Part shown: positions 1 through 8,153 of the stretch, one piece after another
Layout of the letters: each line of letters opens with the position of its first letter
Numbering within the stretch: position 1 is the stretch's first letter
From: G963674665 sp964609625
GTDB taxonomy: Bacteria; Desulfobacterota; Desulfovibrionia; Desulfovibrionales; Desulfovibrionaceae
DNA: 12,662 nt
Assembly (NCBI GenBank): GCA_964609625.1
Contig: CAZSRS010000069.1
Span: 1 to 12,662, forward strand
Direction: 5' to 3'
The notes under the pieces: model-generated
Told to the model about the DNA's origin: nothing
Database searches by the model: none
The model's input: the letters and a program-made list of their open reading frames with translations, nothing else
Position numbers and translations under genes: made by a program

Positions 1-1
1 C

Positions 2-2881
2 CTGCTCCCTTGCAGCCCCGGTCACCTATGCGGAGTTAAGGGGATAGCCACATTTTATTATGACACCTGTGAAAAAATACCATATATAATAACGTCTTAT
101 TCAATATATAGTTATATAAACAATGAATTGATTGACACTTCAAGCAGCCTAGACCTTGGCGGGATCGAGGCATTTCAGGTTGACCGACATATGCAATCGC
201 TCACTGTTATAGCAAAAAATGGGTTGTATTCGATCATCGCTGGCAATTTGAAGCAAATATTCGACATATTTAAGCTTAATGGGTTCATTGGATACTTCAC
301 TGATATAGAGAGTGGCAAAATATTTATCGAGTCTCAAGAAGGATTGTTTGTTTACGACCAAGAACAAGTCTCGCCAATACAGGGAGGTCCAGCCCCAAAC
401 ATCGACACAAGATTTGTTGTTCATCAAGATGAGCAATATGTGTGGAGTAAAGAAGGTTTTTTCTTTAGAGAAGTAAGCTCACCAAATGGGTTACATACCG
501 AGCAACTTGAACTTGGTTCACTGATAGGGCGTATCAGCACTACGCACGCGGATCTTACTGACACTAGTTATCTCGTTGGAACATCCACCGGACTATTCCG
601 CTATGAGAACGGGCAGTTCACACCAATTCACATCCAGCACAACTTCGGTGCCGTTACTGCGTTACACCGAGACCCAGCACACAAAAGCATCCTTGTCGGT
701 ACTGATCATGGTCTTTTTCTATATTCAGAAGACAAACAAATTACGCCAGTTCCCGGCGGTTTCAACTGTGGCGCTGTCTCGGAATTTTTCTATTCACCTT
801 ACGATAGAAGCACACTTGTTGTTGCTGACAAAGGATTATTTCGATACTCTGACAATAACCTGGACAGTAACCCGGGAGACTCCGCAATCATAACTTCTCC
901 GTCATATCTTCTTTGCCCCGACGGTAACGTGATAATAACAGATCATCGTACTGATACACAGTATTTCTACTCCAATGGTAAGTTAAATTTAGTTCACAAC
1001 TCAACGACTGATATTATATATTCGGATTTTTGTGTAGATAACTACGGAAGATGGTATTTTAGGCTTGATTCAATACTGTATCGTATTGTTAATGAATATA
1101 TAGGCACTTTTAGTATTCGCAAAGATGCTGTTCATGATAGGGCATCACTTGGACAGCCGGTATCTTTGTCTTGGGTAACGGATTGCCCATGTTTGCATGC
1201 TTTAGAAGATACTCTTCAACTTGGAATCAAGCCGAAAGGAAGTACCACTTTTTCTGGAGTGCCTAGTCCAATTCATGTATCTCCTGCTGATGGAACTGGT
1301 CAATGGAGTATCACAACAAGATATCAACCCACAAATCCCGGCGAGATATCGTTTTCCTTACGTGAGAACCAGCATGGAACATACATACCTATCGGCGAGA
1401 CACACACCATCATTTTTGACCCGGATATCGATGACCTCGTTACGCTGTGGCTCAAGGAACACACTCCTCTGGTTCTGGCTGGATACGTTTCCCTCTACCT
1501 TGTTCTGGTCGTCTCTGCTCGCTGGTCCCGCTGGTCATTCGAGGTAGTTTGTGATCCGATTTGGGGTAAGGCTGGTACAATATTTTACGCATGCATGAGA
1601 TACATTGGACCGTTGCAACGGTTCATGATTGAACGATGGTTCGCCACCAACCGCACCTTGCGCATGCAACAACACGAAACCCGTGATGAAATCCAGGGCA
1701 GGTACCTTCCCATGCTCTTGAAGGACGCCCAAGGTCACTCGCACCAATCCGACATTGTTCTCGAACTTCTCTCACAGATAAATCATATCTGGGTTCAGGG
1801 ACGTACTGGCATGGGCAAGTCATCTTTGGTCATGCATCTTGGCGACAGATTCTTCGCAGCTCCTGATGAGACCTCCCTGCGTCAGGCCTATGGACGGTAT
1901 GGATTTCTCCCTCTTGTTCTTCGCCTTTCCAATTATCGAACTATTCCCTACGACCCTAACGACTCCCAGGCTTGGCTTGTCAAAGTTGCTCACGCCGCCT
2001 TTCAAGATCAAGGCATGAATGTTGAAGACCTGACACTTTTCAAGGGCTTGCTCCGTTATGGCAAGTTCGCGTTGGTACTGGACGGTGCGAATGAAGTTGT
2101 CAATTCCGATGCCTTCATCCACTCGTTCGCGGATAAAAACCGGGATATCCCCATTCTCGTCACCTCGCAAGCAAGGCCCAAAGATGATGTGTTCACGGTT
2201 CTGCGTCTGCCGAAAACCATCACTTCAAGCATGCAGGATCTCATGCATCTTTACCTGGGCGCGGAGCAAGGCGAACTGCTCTTCGAGGCTGTTGTGAACT
2301 GCCCAGAGCTTCATGAAACCATCGAGTCTGGCTATGATATGCGTCTGTTGATCGAGTTGTTCCAGGAAGCAAACAACATACAAGATATCCCTGGAAACCG
2401 GCTGGAGCTTTACGAGGCAGCCATCTCCAGATTGCAGCGCGCGGATGGTCGACCTTTGCCAAAAACAGAACTGTTCAAGCTGGCTTGGGACATGTGGAAG
2501 TCTTCCAAGCGCACCGTCACATCAAACGATGTTTCCCCTGAAACTTTCAGCATTCTGAGTGATGACCAAAACAGAATGTTCAGGACACTACAGGGAGAGG
2601 AGTATGAGTTCAGACACGACCAAATGCGTGCTTATCTCGCTGCATGCTGGGCGAGCAAGGAAGCCGTCAGCCCTGTGAGGCTGTTCGAAACCGACAGCAG
2701 CATTTGGTCGCTGGGCAACACTGAACAAATTCCTGTCTGGCATTTCTTCGCGGGAATGGTTGATACGCAGGTGGCCTCTGAAGTCTGGCAATGGGCAACA
2801 GCAGATCCAGCCCGTGTCCTATTGCAGAATCAACTCCAGCTCCGCTTGCAGCGTGAAGGCAGGATGCCTCACATTGAATAG
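2..2881 (+). CDS. Propeller-sensor NACHT NTPase, membrane-anchored (5' end outside window)
   Basis: Residues are numbered from the TTG at 128, but the frame is open back to base 2 and the repeat phase continues upstream, so the true start is outside the window. Blade motifs (G-L-F/Y-x-Y) begin at residues -8, 32, 72, 110, 155, 195 and 236, about 40 apart, resembling Reg_prop (two-component regulator propeller) blades. A Y_Y_Y-like beta segment (about 395-437) precedes one membrane helix (about 447-466). The rest is a NACHT-type STAND NTPase: Walker A GRTGMGKSS at 558-566, Walker B LVLDGANE ending at E656 with D652, a sensor-like ILVTSQARP segment, and the C-terminal NACHT signature FRHDQMRAYLAA near 828-839. 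Only about 80 residues follow, with no WD40 or LRR array. By family knowledge such NTPases oligomerise on ligand sensing, often in phage defence. Inferred topology is propeller outside and NACHT in the cytoplasm. No effector domain is visible; it could lie upstream or be the membrane helix. The gene converges on the GH65 gene. Confidence 0.85.
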   Translation: MLPCSPGHLCGVKGIATFYYDTCEKIPYIITSYSIYSYINNELIDTSSSLDLGGIEAFQVDRHMQSLTVIAKNGLYSIIAGNLKQIFDIFKLNGFIGYFTDIESGKIFIESQEGLFVYDQEQVSPIQGGPAPNIDTRFVVHQDEQYVWSKEGFFFREVSSPNGLHTEQLELGSLIGRISTTHADLTDTSYLVGTSTGLFRYENGQFTPIHIQHNFGAVTALHRDPAHKSILVGTDHGLFLYSEDKQITPVPGGFNCGAVSEFFYSPYDRSTLVVADKGLFRYSDNNLDSNPGDSAIITSPSYLLCPDGNVIITDHRTDTQYFYSNGKLNLVHNSTTDIIYSDFCVDNYGRWYFRLDSILYRIVNEYIGTFSIRKDAVHDRASLGQPVSLSWVTDCPCLHALEDTLQLGIKPKGSTTFSGVPSPIHVSPADGTGQWSITTRYQPTNPGEISFSLRENQHGTYIPIGETHTIIFDPDIDDLVTLWLKEHTPLVLAGYVSLYLVLVVSARWSRWSFEVVCDPIWGKAGTIFYACMRYIGPLQRFMIERWFATNRTLRMQQHETRDEIQGRYLPMLLKDAQGHSHQSDIVLELLSQINHIWVQGRTGMGKSSLVMHLGDRFFAAPDETSLRQAYGRYGFLPLVLRLSNYRTIPYDPNDSQAWLVKVAHAAFQDQGMNVEDLTLFKGLLRYGKFALVLDGANEVVNSDAFIHSFADKNRDIPILVTSQARPKDDVFTVLRLPKTITSSMQDLMHLYLGAEQGELLFEAVVNCPELHETIESGYDMRLLIELFQEANNIQDIPGNRLELYEAAISRLQRADGRPLPKTELFKLAWDMWKSSKRTVTSNDVSPETFSILSDDQNRMFRTLQGEEYEFRHDQMRAYLAACWASKEAVSPVRLFETDSSIWSLGNTEQIPVWHFFAGMVDTQVASEVWQWATADPARVLLQNQLQLRLQREGRMPHIE

Positions 2882-2946
2882 CGGGCTATCTTGCAGTGCA
2901 TGTCCTTCTCCATGAAGAGCAATCGGTGTTCGGAGGCCCCCCCCAA
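2882..2946. other. Short convergent intergenic gap
   Basis: Sixty-five bases separate the stop codons of the convergent NACHT and GH65-fusion genes. I see no convincing stem with a U-tract for either direction. An eight-base C run at 2937-2944 lies directly after the GH65 stop codon. Confidence 0.5.
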
Positions 2947-5900
2947 CTATCCAAGCCGCACCTGCTCGGTCTTGCCCGGCGTCAAGGGGAGCAGTTCGCC
3001 TTGCACCTCCACGGCCACGGGCTTGCCGCCGCGCCCCCCGGAGGTGATGCGCAGGAGGTCCTGCTCCAGCTCCAGCTCGAACCAGGCCTTGTGGTGCTCG
3101 AAGCGCAGGCGTAGCGTTTTCCAGTGCGACGGCAAGCGCGGCTCGATGCGCGGCGTCTCGGTCTCCAGGTCGATGCCCGCGAAGTAGCGATAGACCAAGT
3201 CCAGGGTGCCGGCCATGACCCCCGTGTGGACGCCCTCGATGGTGGTGCCCCCCTGGGTGTCGTAAATGTCGCTGCGCAGGGCGTCCATGAACCAGTCCCA
3301 GACCTCGTGGCCGGCGTGAATGTAGCCCGAGATCACCGCGTGCACCACCCGGCTCAGGGTGGAGCCATGGGAGGTGCGCGGCTCGTAGTACTCGTAGTTG
3401 CGGCGCAGCAGCTCCCGCGCGTCGGTGAAGCGCTCGTGCCCCAGCTGCCTGAGGATGCGCAGGACCTCCTCAGGGGAGAGCACGTAGAACATCATCAACA
3501 CGTCGGCCTGCTTGGCCACCTTGTAGTTGTCCGGGGAGTCGCCCTCGGCCTTGAGGATGCGGTCCATGCGGTGGATGCTGTAGTAGCGCTTGCGGTAACG
3601 CTCCCAATCCAGTTCCGGCAGCTCCATGTAGCCGTCGAACTGACTGATGATGCCCTCTTCGGTGATGCCCACGTGCATTGTGCGGGTCATGTTCCGCCAC
3701 TTGACGGTCTCCTCCTGGGAAAAACCGATGCGTTGGGCGATGTCCTCGAGGTTGCTCTTGGGCAGGGTCTCAAGCAGCTCCAGGGCCTTTTCCAGGAGCC
3801 AGACCACCATGACGTTGGTGTAGGCGTTGTCCTTGAGGCCGGGTTCGTCCGCGCCGGGGAGCTTTTCGTGGAACTCGTCCGGCCCCATGACCCCGGAGAT
3901 GTGGTAGCGCCCCGTATCTGTGTCGTACTCGGCGATGCCGGCCCAGAAGCGGGCGATCTCCAGCATGACCTCGGCGCCGCACTCGCGCAGGAAGGCGAAG
4001 TCGCGGGAGAACTGGGCGTGGCGCCAAATGTTGTAGAACACCGCGATGGACACGTGGCGCTGCCTGCGGCTGAGGTCCGGCCCCCAGGAATCGGACTCGG
4101 GGTTGTAGTGCACCTCCTGGGTCTCCTCGCCGCCGTCGTCCGCGGTCTGCCAGGGGTACATGGCGCCCTCGTGGCCGTTCTCCCGCGCGTATTGCCTGGC
4201 CGCGTCCAGCCTGTTGCAGCGGTAGCGCAGCAGGGCGCGGGCCACCTCGGGCAGATGCAGCTCGTAAAAGGGCATTATGTAGAGTTCGTCCCAGAAGATG
4301 TGCCCCCGGTAGGCCTCGCCGTGCAGTCCCCGCGCCGGCATGCCCGCGTCGAGATGCACGTTGTGGGGCGAGGCCGTGACCAGCAGGTGGTAGCTGTGCA
4401 GGCGCAGGACCTTCTGGGAGAAGCGGTCGCCGGCTATGCCGATGTCCGCCTTGTTCCAGAGTTTTTCCCAGGCCCGCGCATGGGGCGTGTGCACGGCTCT
4501 GAAGCTCCTGACACCTTCCAACGCGGCCTGGGCCGCTTTCAGGAGGTCATCGATCCCTTTGCCCTCTCCCTTGTCCTCCCTCATATCCAGGGAAGTATAC
4601 ACGCTGACGAACTTCTCCACGGAATAGGTGATGTTTTCCCTGGCCTGGAAGGTCACCTCCTCCCCGATCTTCCAGTGCTCCTGCACGATGTGCTTGTTGT
4701 TGTCCAAGGGCTTGCCGTCTTCCCAGAGCCTGGTCCGGGAGCACATCACGATGTCGTAGTGCGAGGAAATGGTGCGCATGTGCAGGTACACGCCCTGCTC
4801 GTCGTCCTTGCTCCGGCTCTGAATCGGGCCTGCGGCCACGCCGATGAGGTGCTTGGACTCAAGCTCCCGGTAGCGGGCCACGCCGTCGTTGATCACGTTG
4901 CCGTCCAGAGTGGCGCGCACCGTCACGGGCTCGGAATAGTTGCAGGGGGTGAGGTCGTAGCGCATGGCGCAGATGTGCGGATCGTGCATGCTGGCCAGGC
5001 GCTGGGAGTGCACGCGGGTGATGCGCCCCAGGCTGTCCTTGCAGACGATGGTCCAGCGCATCACCGCCTCGCGCATGTCCAGTTCCTGATGGTAGTGCAG
5101 CAGCTCCATCTTCATGGGGCTGACGTATTCGCCCTTGCCGATGCGGAATTCTATGGGCAGCCAGTTGGGGCAGTTGACGAAATCGTTGTTGTAGATGTCG
5201 CGGCCGTGCAGATGGGTGACGGCCTTGTTGAAGATGCCGGCGATATAGGTGCCGGGGTAGAAGTTGTAGGAGGCGGACTCCCCCTCGAAGCAGCCGCGCG
5301 TGCCGAGGTAGCCGTTGCCCACGGTGCACAGGGTCTCGCGTAGCTTTTCCTCGCCTGGATCAAAACCCTGGTAGCCGAGCTTCCAGCCGTCCTCCGGGAT
5401 GCTCCGGCTGAACCAGCGGGTGATATCCTCCACGTCGATCTCGGCCAGGTCCTTGACCACGATGTCGGCGCCGAAGCGCCTGAGCATCTCGCCTTCCACG
5501 TCCCGCGCCACGCCGAGCACCAGTCCGAAGTTCCCGTTCCTGCCGGCCTGCACCCCTGAGATGGCGTCCTCCACCACCAGGCACTGCCCCGGCTCCAGTC
5601 CGAGCTTTTGCGCCGCCACCACGAAGATGTCCGGGTCCGGCTTGCCCCTGAGCCCCAGCTCCTGGGAGAGCACGCCGTCCACCCGCGCCTCGAAGAGATG
5701 CTCCAGGTCGGCCAGCTCCAGCACCAGCTTGCAGTTCTTGCTGGAGGAGGCCACGGCCACACGTATGCCCCGGCTCTTCAGCTCCATGACCGTCTCCACT
5801 GAACTGGCGTAGACCTCAGGGCCCTCCCGGCGCAGAATCTCCTGAAACAACAGGTTTTTCTTGTTGCCCAGGCCGCAGATGGTCTCCGTGTCCGCCGGGT

Positions 5901-6159
5901 CTGCCGGGGCGCCGTAGGGGATCTCGAAACCCCGCGACTGCAGGAAGCTCTTCACCCCCTGGTATCGAGGTTTGCCGTCCACGTACTTGAGGTAGTCGTC
6001 CTGGCGGTCAAAGGGCAGGAAGGTCTTGCCCTCCCGCTGTGCGGCCTTTTTCAGGAACTCGTTGAACATGGACTCCCAGGCCAGGGCGTGGATCCGGGCC
6101 GTGTCCGTGAGCACCCCATCGAGGTCGAAAATGGCGCCCTTGCAGCGTATCGTTGCCAT
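2947..6159 (-). CDS. Fused beta-phosphoglucomutase (HAD) and GH65 disaccharide phosphorylase
   Basis: The 1070-residue protein has two enzymes. Residues 1-245 are a beta-phosphoglucomutase-type HAD domain: nucleophile and acid/base pair in FDLDGVLTDT (D12, D14), SSSKN with K141, and VVEDAISG with E197/D198. After a short linker, about 256-1050 is a GH65 domain: start near W259, IFWDELYIMPF substrate-site segment, general acid E762 in MGPDEFHE, and phosphate-site HGSTLS with H931. By family knowledge GH65 phosphorylases split a glucosyl disaccharide (trehalose, maltose, kojibiose, nigerose) with phosphate to beta-glucose-1-phosphate, which beta-PGM turns into glucose-6-phosphate, so the fusion joins consecutive steps. 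The cytoplasm is expected, as no signal peptide is seen. The actual disaccharide cannot be read from the sequence; trehalose is a reasonable guess. A G-rich stretch about 8 bases before the ATG can serve as ribosome binding site. The gene is downstream of the HAD-IIB gene, 81 bases apart, probably co-transcribed. Confidence 0.9.
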   Translation of the reverse strand: MATIRCKGAIFDLDGVLTDTARIHALAWESMFNEFLKKAAQREGKTFLPFDRQDDYLKYVDGKPRYQGVKSFLQSRGFEIPYGAPADPADTETICGLGNKKNLLFQEILRREGPEVYASSVETVMELKSRGIRVAVASSSKNCKLVLELADLEHLFEARVDGVLSQELGLRGKPDPDIFVVAAQKLGLEPGQCLVVEDAISGVQAGRNGNFGLVLGVARDVEGEMLRRFGADIVVKDLAEIDVEDITRWFSRSIPEDGWKLGYQGFDPGEEKLRETLCTVGNGYLGTRGCFEGESASYNFYPGTYIAGIFNKAVTHLHGRDIYNNDFVNCPNWLPIEFRIGKGEYVSPMKMELLHYHQELDMREAVMRWTIVCKDSLGRITRVHSQRLASMHDPHICAMRYDLTPCNYSEPVTVRATLDGNVINDGVARYRELESKHLIGVAAGPIQSRSKDDEQGVYLHMRTISSHYDIVMCSRTRLWEDGKPLDNNKHIVQEHWKIGEEVTFQARENITYSVEKFVSVYTSLDMREDKGEGKGIDDLLKAAQAALEGVRSFRAVHTPHARAWEKLWNKADIGIAGDRFSQKVLRLHSYHLLVTASPHNVHLDAGMPARGLHGEAYRGHIFWDELYIMPFYELHLPEVARALLRYRCNRLDAARQYARENGHEGAMYPWQTADDGGEETQEVHYNPESDSWGPDLSRRQRHVSIAVFYNIWRHAQFSRDFAFLRECGAEVMLEIARFWAGIAEYDTDTGRYHISGVMGPDEFHEKLPGADEPGLKDNAYTNVMVVWLLEKALELLETLPKSNLEDIAQRIGFSQEETVKWRNMTRTMHVGITEEGIISQFDGYMELPELDWERYRKRYYSIHRMDRILKAEGDSPDNYKVAKQADVLMMFYVLSPEEVLRILRQLGHERFTDARELLRRNYEYYEPRTSHGSTLSRVVHAVISGYIHAGHEVWDWFMDALRSDIYDTQGGTTIEGVHTGVMAGTLDLVYRYFAGIDLETETPRIEPRLPSHWKTLRLRFEHHKAWFELELEQDLLRITSGGRGGKPVAVEVQGELLPLTPGKTEQVRLG

Positions 6160-6177
6160 GGGTCAGCCCCCGTTTGT

Positions 6178-6234
6178 CCTGCGTTGCGCAGGTGTTTGCC
6201 GCTGCGTTTCACGTCAGGGGGGCGATGCGCCCCC
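6178..6234 (-). other. Two small GC hairpins between the operon genes
   Basis: The gap between the two carbohydrate genes holds two tight stems, each with a three-base loop: CCTGCG/CGCAGG (6178-6183 with 6187-6192) and GGGGGCG/CGCCCCC (6218-6224 with 6228-6234). Neither is followed by a U-tract, so they are not classical terminators. They could be an mRNA stabiliser or attenuator, or simply GC-rich chance pairing. Confidence 0.35.
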
Positions 6235-6240
6235 ACAGCT

Positions 6241-7452
6241 TCAGAGACTCCCCAGGGTGGTCACCAGCATGTCCGGCTCGGGCACGATGAAGGCCCTGGG
6301 GCACAGCGCGCGCACCGTGTCGGCCAGCTCCGGATTGCGGGTGACGAACACGGCCCAGGTCTCCTCGCAGCGCTCCAGCACAGTGCGCAGCATGGGCACG
6401 TCGGAGCCGGTGTCGCCGCAGACCAGATGCGCCCCTTGATCGAGGTGCAAGCCCAGACGGGCGTCGAGATAGGCCACGCCGTCGCCCTTGTCGAAATCCT
6501 TGGTCTGGCCCTGCACCGTGTCCTGGGTCAGGATGATCTCGATGTCCAGACCCGTGTCCTCGATGCGGAAATGCGCGGCCTCTGGGTCCGCCCCTGCCAC
6601 CAGTCCGCGCACGATCTCCAGAAAGGCCGCGGACTCCGCCTCGGGCACGGAACCGCCGATGTCCTGGCGGGCGATGGTCAGCTGTCCGAACTTGCGCTGC
6701 AAGCCCGAGCCGATGAGGGTGAACTTCTCGTATTCCGGCCGTAGCGTCAGGGTGGCCAGTTCATGGCCCAGGGCATCGAGCAGGGCCTGCTTTTCGGCCG
6801 GTATGGGATGACTGCGGCGCTCCCCATTGAGGTCCAGGCACTCCCTGCCCTTGGACGCGGCGTAGATGAACGTACCCGGTGGATTCACGCTGACCTGGAT
6901 AATGCCCTCTTCCAGGAGGGGCGCCGAGGTCAGCAGCACGGGGTGCCGCACCAGCCTCTTGGCGAAACGGGACAGGAACACCGCGTTGTACGCGGACTGG
7001 ATGGAGGAAAGGTAGCGGCCGCAGTAGTTGTTGGTGGTGCCGTCGCGGTCGGCGATCAGGCAGTTGAAGCGCAGCCCGGCGAGATGCTCCACCCCTGCGG
7101 CCACGGTCTCGGCAAAGCCCTGGTGCAGCCTGGCCAGAAAGTCGAGCAGGGCGTCCTCGCCCTGCTCCAGGTAGAGAATGTCCTTTTCCAACTCCCCGAT
7201 TTCATAGCGCAGGTCCAGGGGGATTGATCGCTTCTGGTCCAGTGCCACCACGGGCTGGCCGTTCTCGACCGGAATGCCCAGCAGGGCCGCAAGGCTCAGG
7301 CGCAGGAACTCCACGTCCGCCGTGGCCACGGGCTCGGGCCCGGCGAGCATGGCTTGGGTCAGGCGCCTGCGCACCGGTACGGTGGCTGCCATGAGTTGGT
7401 AGAAAGCCTTCAGGGAGCGCGGTACGGCAGGGGTGATGCCGGTGTCGGTCAT
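6241..7452 (-). CDS. HAD-IIB sugar-phosphate phosphatase
   Basis: The 403-residue protein carries all four HAD motifs of the C2B-cap class (relatives: trehalose-6-phosphate, sucrose-6-phosphate and mannosylglycerate-phosphate phosphatases). Motif I is LIADRDGT with D135 and D137, motif II LLTSAP (T174/S175), motif III DKGDGV with K322, and motif IV GDTGSDVPML with D347 and D351. Motif IV looks more like sucrose-phosphatase than classical OtsB. Residues 1-126 are a largely helical extension that I do not recognise. The likely reaction is removal of phosphate from a sugar or disaccharide phosphate in the cytoplasm; pairing with the GH65/beta-PGM gene suggests trehalose-6-phosphate or a related glucosyl phosphate, but the substrate is inferred. 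The start is supported by AAGAGG seven bases upstream. It is first in the operon, behind a candidate promoter at 7544-7572. Confidence 0.8.
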   Translation of the reverse strand: MTDTGITPAVPRSLKAFYQLMAATVPVRRRLTQAMLAGPEPVATADVEFLRLSLAALLGIPVENGQPVVALDQKRSIPLDLRYEIGELEKDILYLEQGEDALLDFLARLHQGFAETVAAGVEHLAGLRFNCLIADRDGTTNNYCGRYLSSIQSAYNAVFLSRFAKRLVRHPVLLTSAPLLEEGIIQVSVNPPGTFIYAASKGRECLDLNGERRSHPIPAEKQALLDALGHELATLTLRPEYEKFTLIGSGLQRKFGQLTIARQDIGGSVPEAESAAFLEIVRGLVAGADPEAAHFRIEDTGLDIEIILTQDTVQGQTKDFDKGDGVAYLDARLGLHLDQGAHLVCGDTGSDVPMLRTVLERCEETWAVFVTRNPELADTVRALCPRAFIVPEPDMLVTTLGSL

Positions 7453-7543
7453 TGCTGGCCTCTTGTCCGGTCACGCATTTGGTGGGATTGTTGGCGGGAA
7501 ACCGCTCCCGCCCTCTTCTCCGTGCATCAGCACCGAATGCTAT

Positions 7544-7572
7544 ATCGTAATCATTGGGCTTTTGTGGGTCAA
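7544..7572 (-). promoter_or_regulatory. Candidate sigma70 promoter for the phosphatase-GH65 operon
   Basis: On the minus strand TTGACC (7572-7567) matches the -35 consensus at five of six positions. After a 17-base spacer, TACGAT (7549-7544) matches the -10 consensus at four of six. The predicted start is about 85 bases before the phosphatase ATG. The site sits in an AT-richer pocket of otherwise GC-rich DNA. Confidence 0.45.
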
Positions 7573-7625
7573 GCGCGGTGCCAGCGCAGTTGCCCGAAAC
7601 CACGCATGGTCCGGCGTGCCCGCGG

Positions 7626-7925
7626 TTAGTGCAGGCGCCGGGCAAGCAGCACGCCCAGCGGCACGAACACGATGCCCAGCAGGATACTGAAGATGACGAT
7701 ATGCGCTCCAAGGGAGAGGTCGCAATAAATGGTGGTGAAGGAGAGCATCTTTGTCCAGATGTTCCACTTCATGAACAGCCATTGCAGGAATGCGGTACAG
7801 GCCTTCCACTCCTGCGGTCCTTCCCGGAAGCTGGAAATGGACTGGACGAGAAACAGGATCGCGCCTCCGAGTAACCCCAGAAGCGGCCCCCCCACGAAAA
7901 GATTGCTGAGAAAACGCAAGAACAT
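7626..7925 (-). CDS. Small two-helix membrane protein, function unknown
   Basis: This 99-residue protein has two hydrophobic segments, at about 9-30 (GGPLLGLLGGAILFLV) and about 72-94, ending in a basic tail (ARRLH). The frame stays open upstream to an ATG at 8291, but that part is GC-biased shadow and overlaps the LUD gene, so the ATG at 7923-7925, the only methionine just before the first membrane helix, is preferred. The ribosome binding site is weak. The middle loop is rich in Trp and Lys. I do not recognise a family. It is divergent from the LUD gene and 173 bases upstream of the phosphatase gene, which has its own candidate promoter, so a functional link is not implied. Confidence 0.6.
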   Translation of the reverse strand: MFLRFLSNLFVGGPLLGLLGGAILFLVQSISSFREGPQEWKACTAFLQWLFMKWNIWTKMLSFTTIYCDLSLGAHIVIFSILLGIVFVPLGVLLARRLH

Positions 7926-8153
7926 CCGGGGCTCACAATGGTTGCGGAATTGTCGGAACCGGAATTTCCGGGCTTTGCCTGCGGCACGGCCTGTGTTAGC
8001 TATTGCCGTCGAGCCGTTCCCATGGCCGCCTCTGTCACTGTGCTGCAAACAGACCGTCAGCACCCCCCCGGCGCTGCCCCTCAGATACAGCATGCGCGGT
8101 CTGACGGCAAGACAACCTCCACCGCTCGACACCTCACGGCAAAGGAGCAAACA
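7926..8153. promoter_or_regulatory. Divergent intergenic region with two symmetric sites
   Basis: The 228 bases between the small membrane-protein gene (minus) and the LUD gene (plus) should carry both promoters, though I found no convincing -35/-10 pair. Two symmetric sequences stand out: CCGGAA-T-TTCCGG at 7959-7971, a near-perfect palindrome of operator size, and GTGCTG/CAGCAC arms at 8040-8045 and 8058-8063 around a 12-base loop, about 90 bases before the LUD start. Operator or leader roles are inferred. Confidence 0.3.

Noticed and set aside
3124..5343. Long plus-strand open frame (739 codons) opposite the GH65 gene.
   Set aside because: It is the antisense shadow of a GC-rich gene: His/Val/Ala/Gly-rich low-information protein with no motifs, while the minus frame has full catalytic signatures.
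7938..8153. Upstream extension of the LUD frame.
   Set aside because: Family similarity and a strong ribosome binding site both place the start at 8154.
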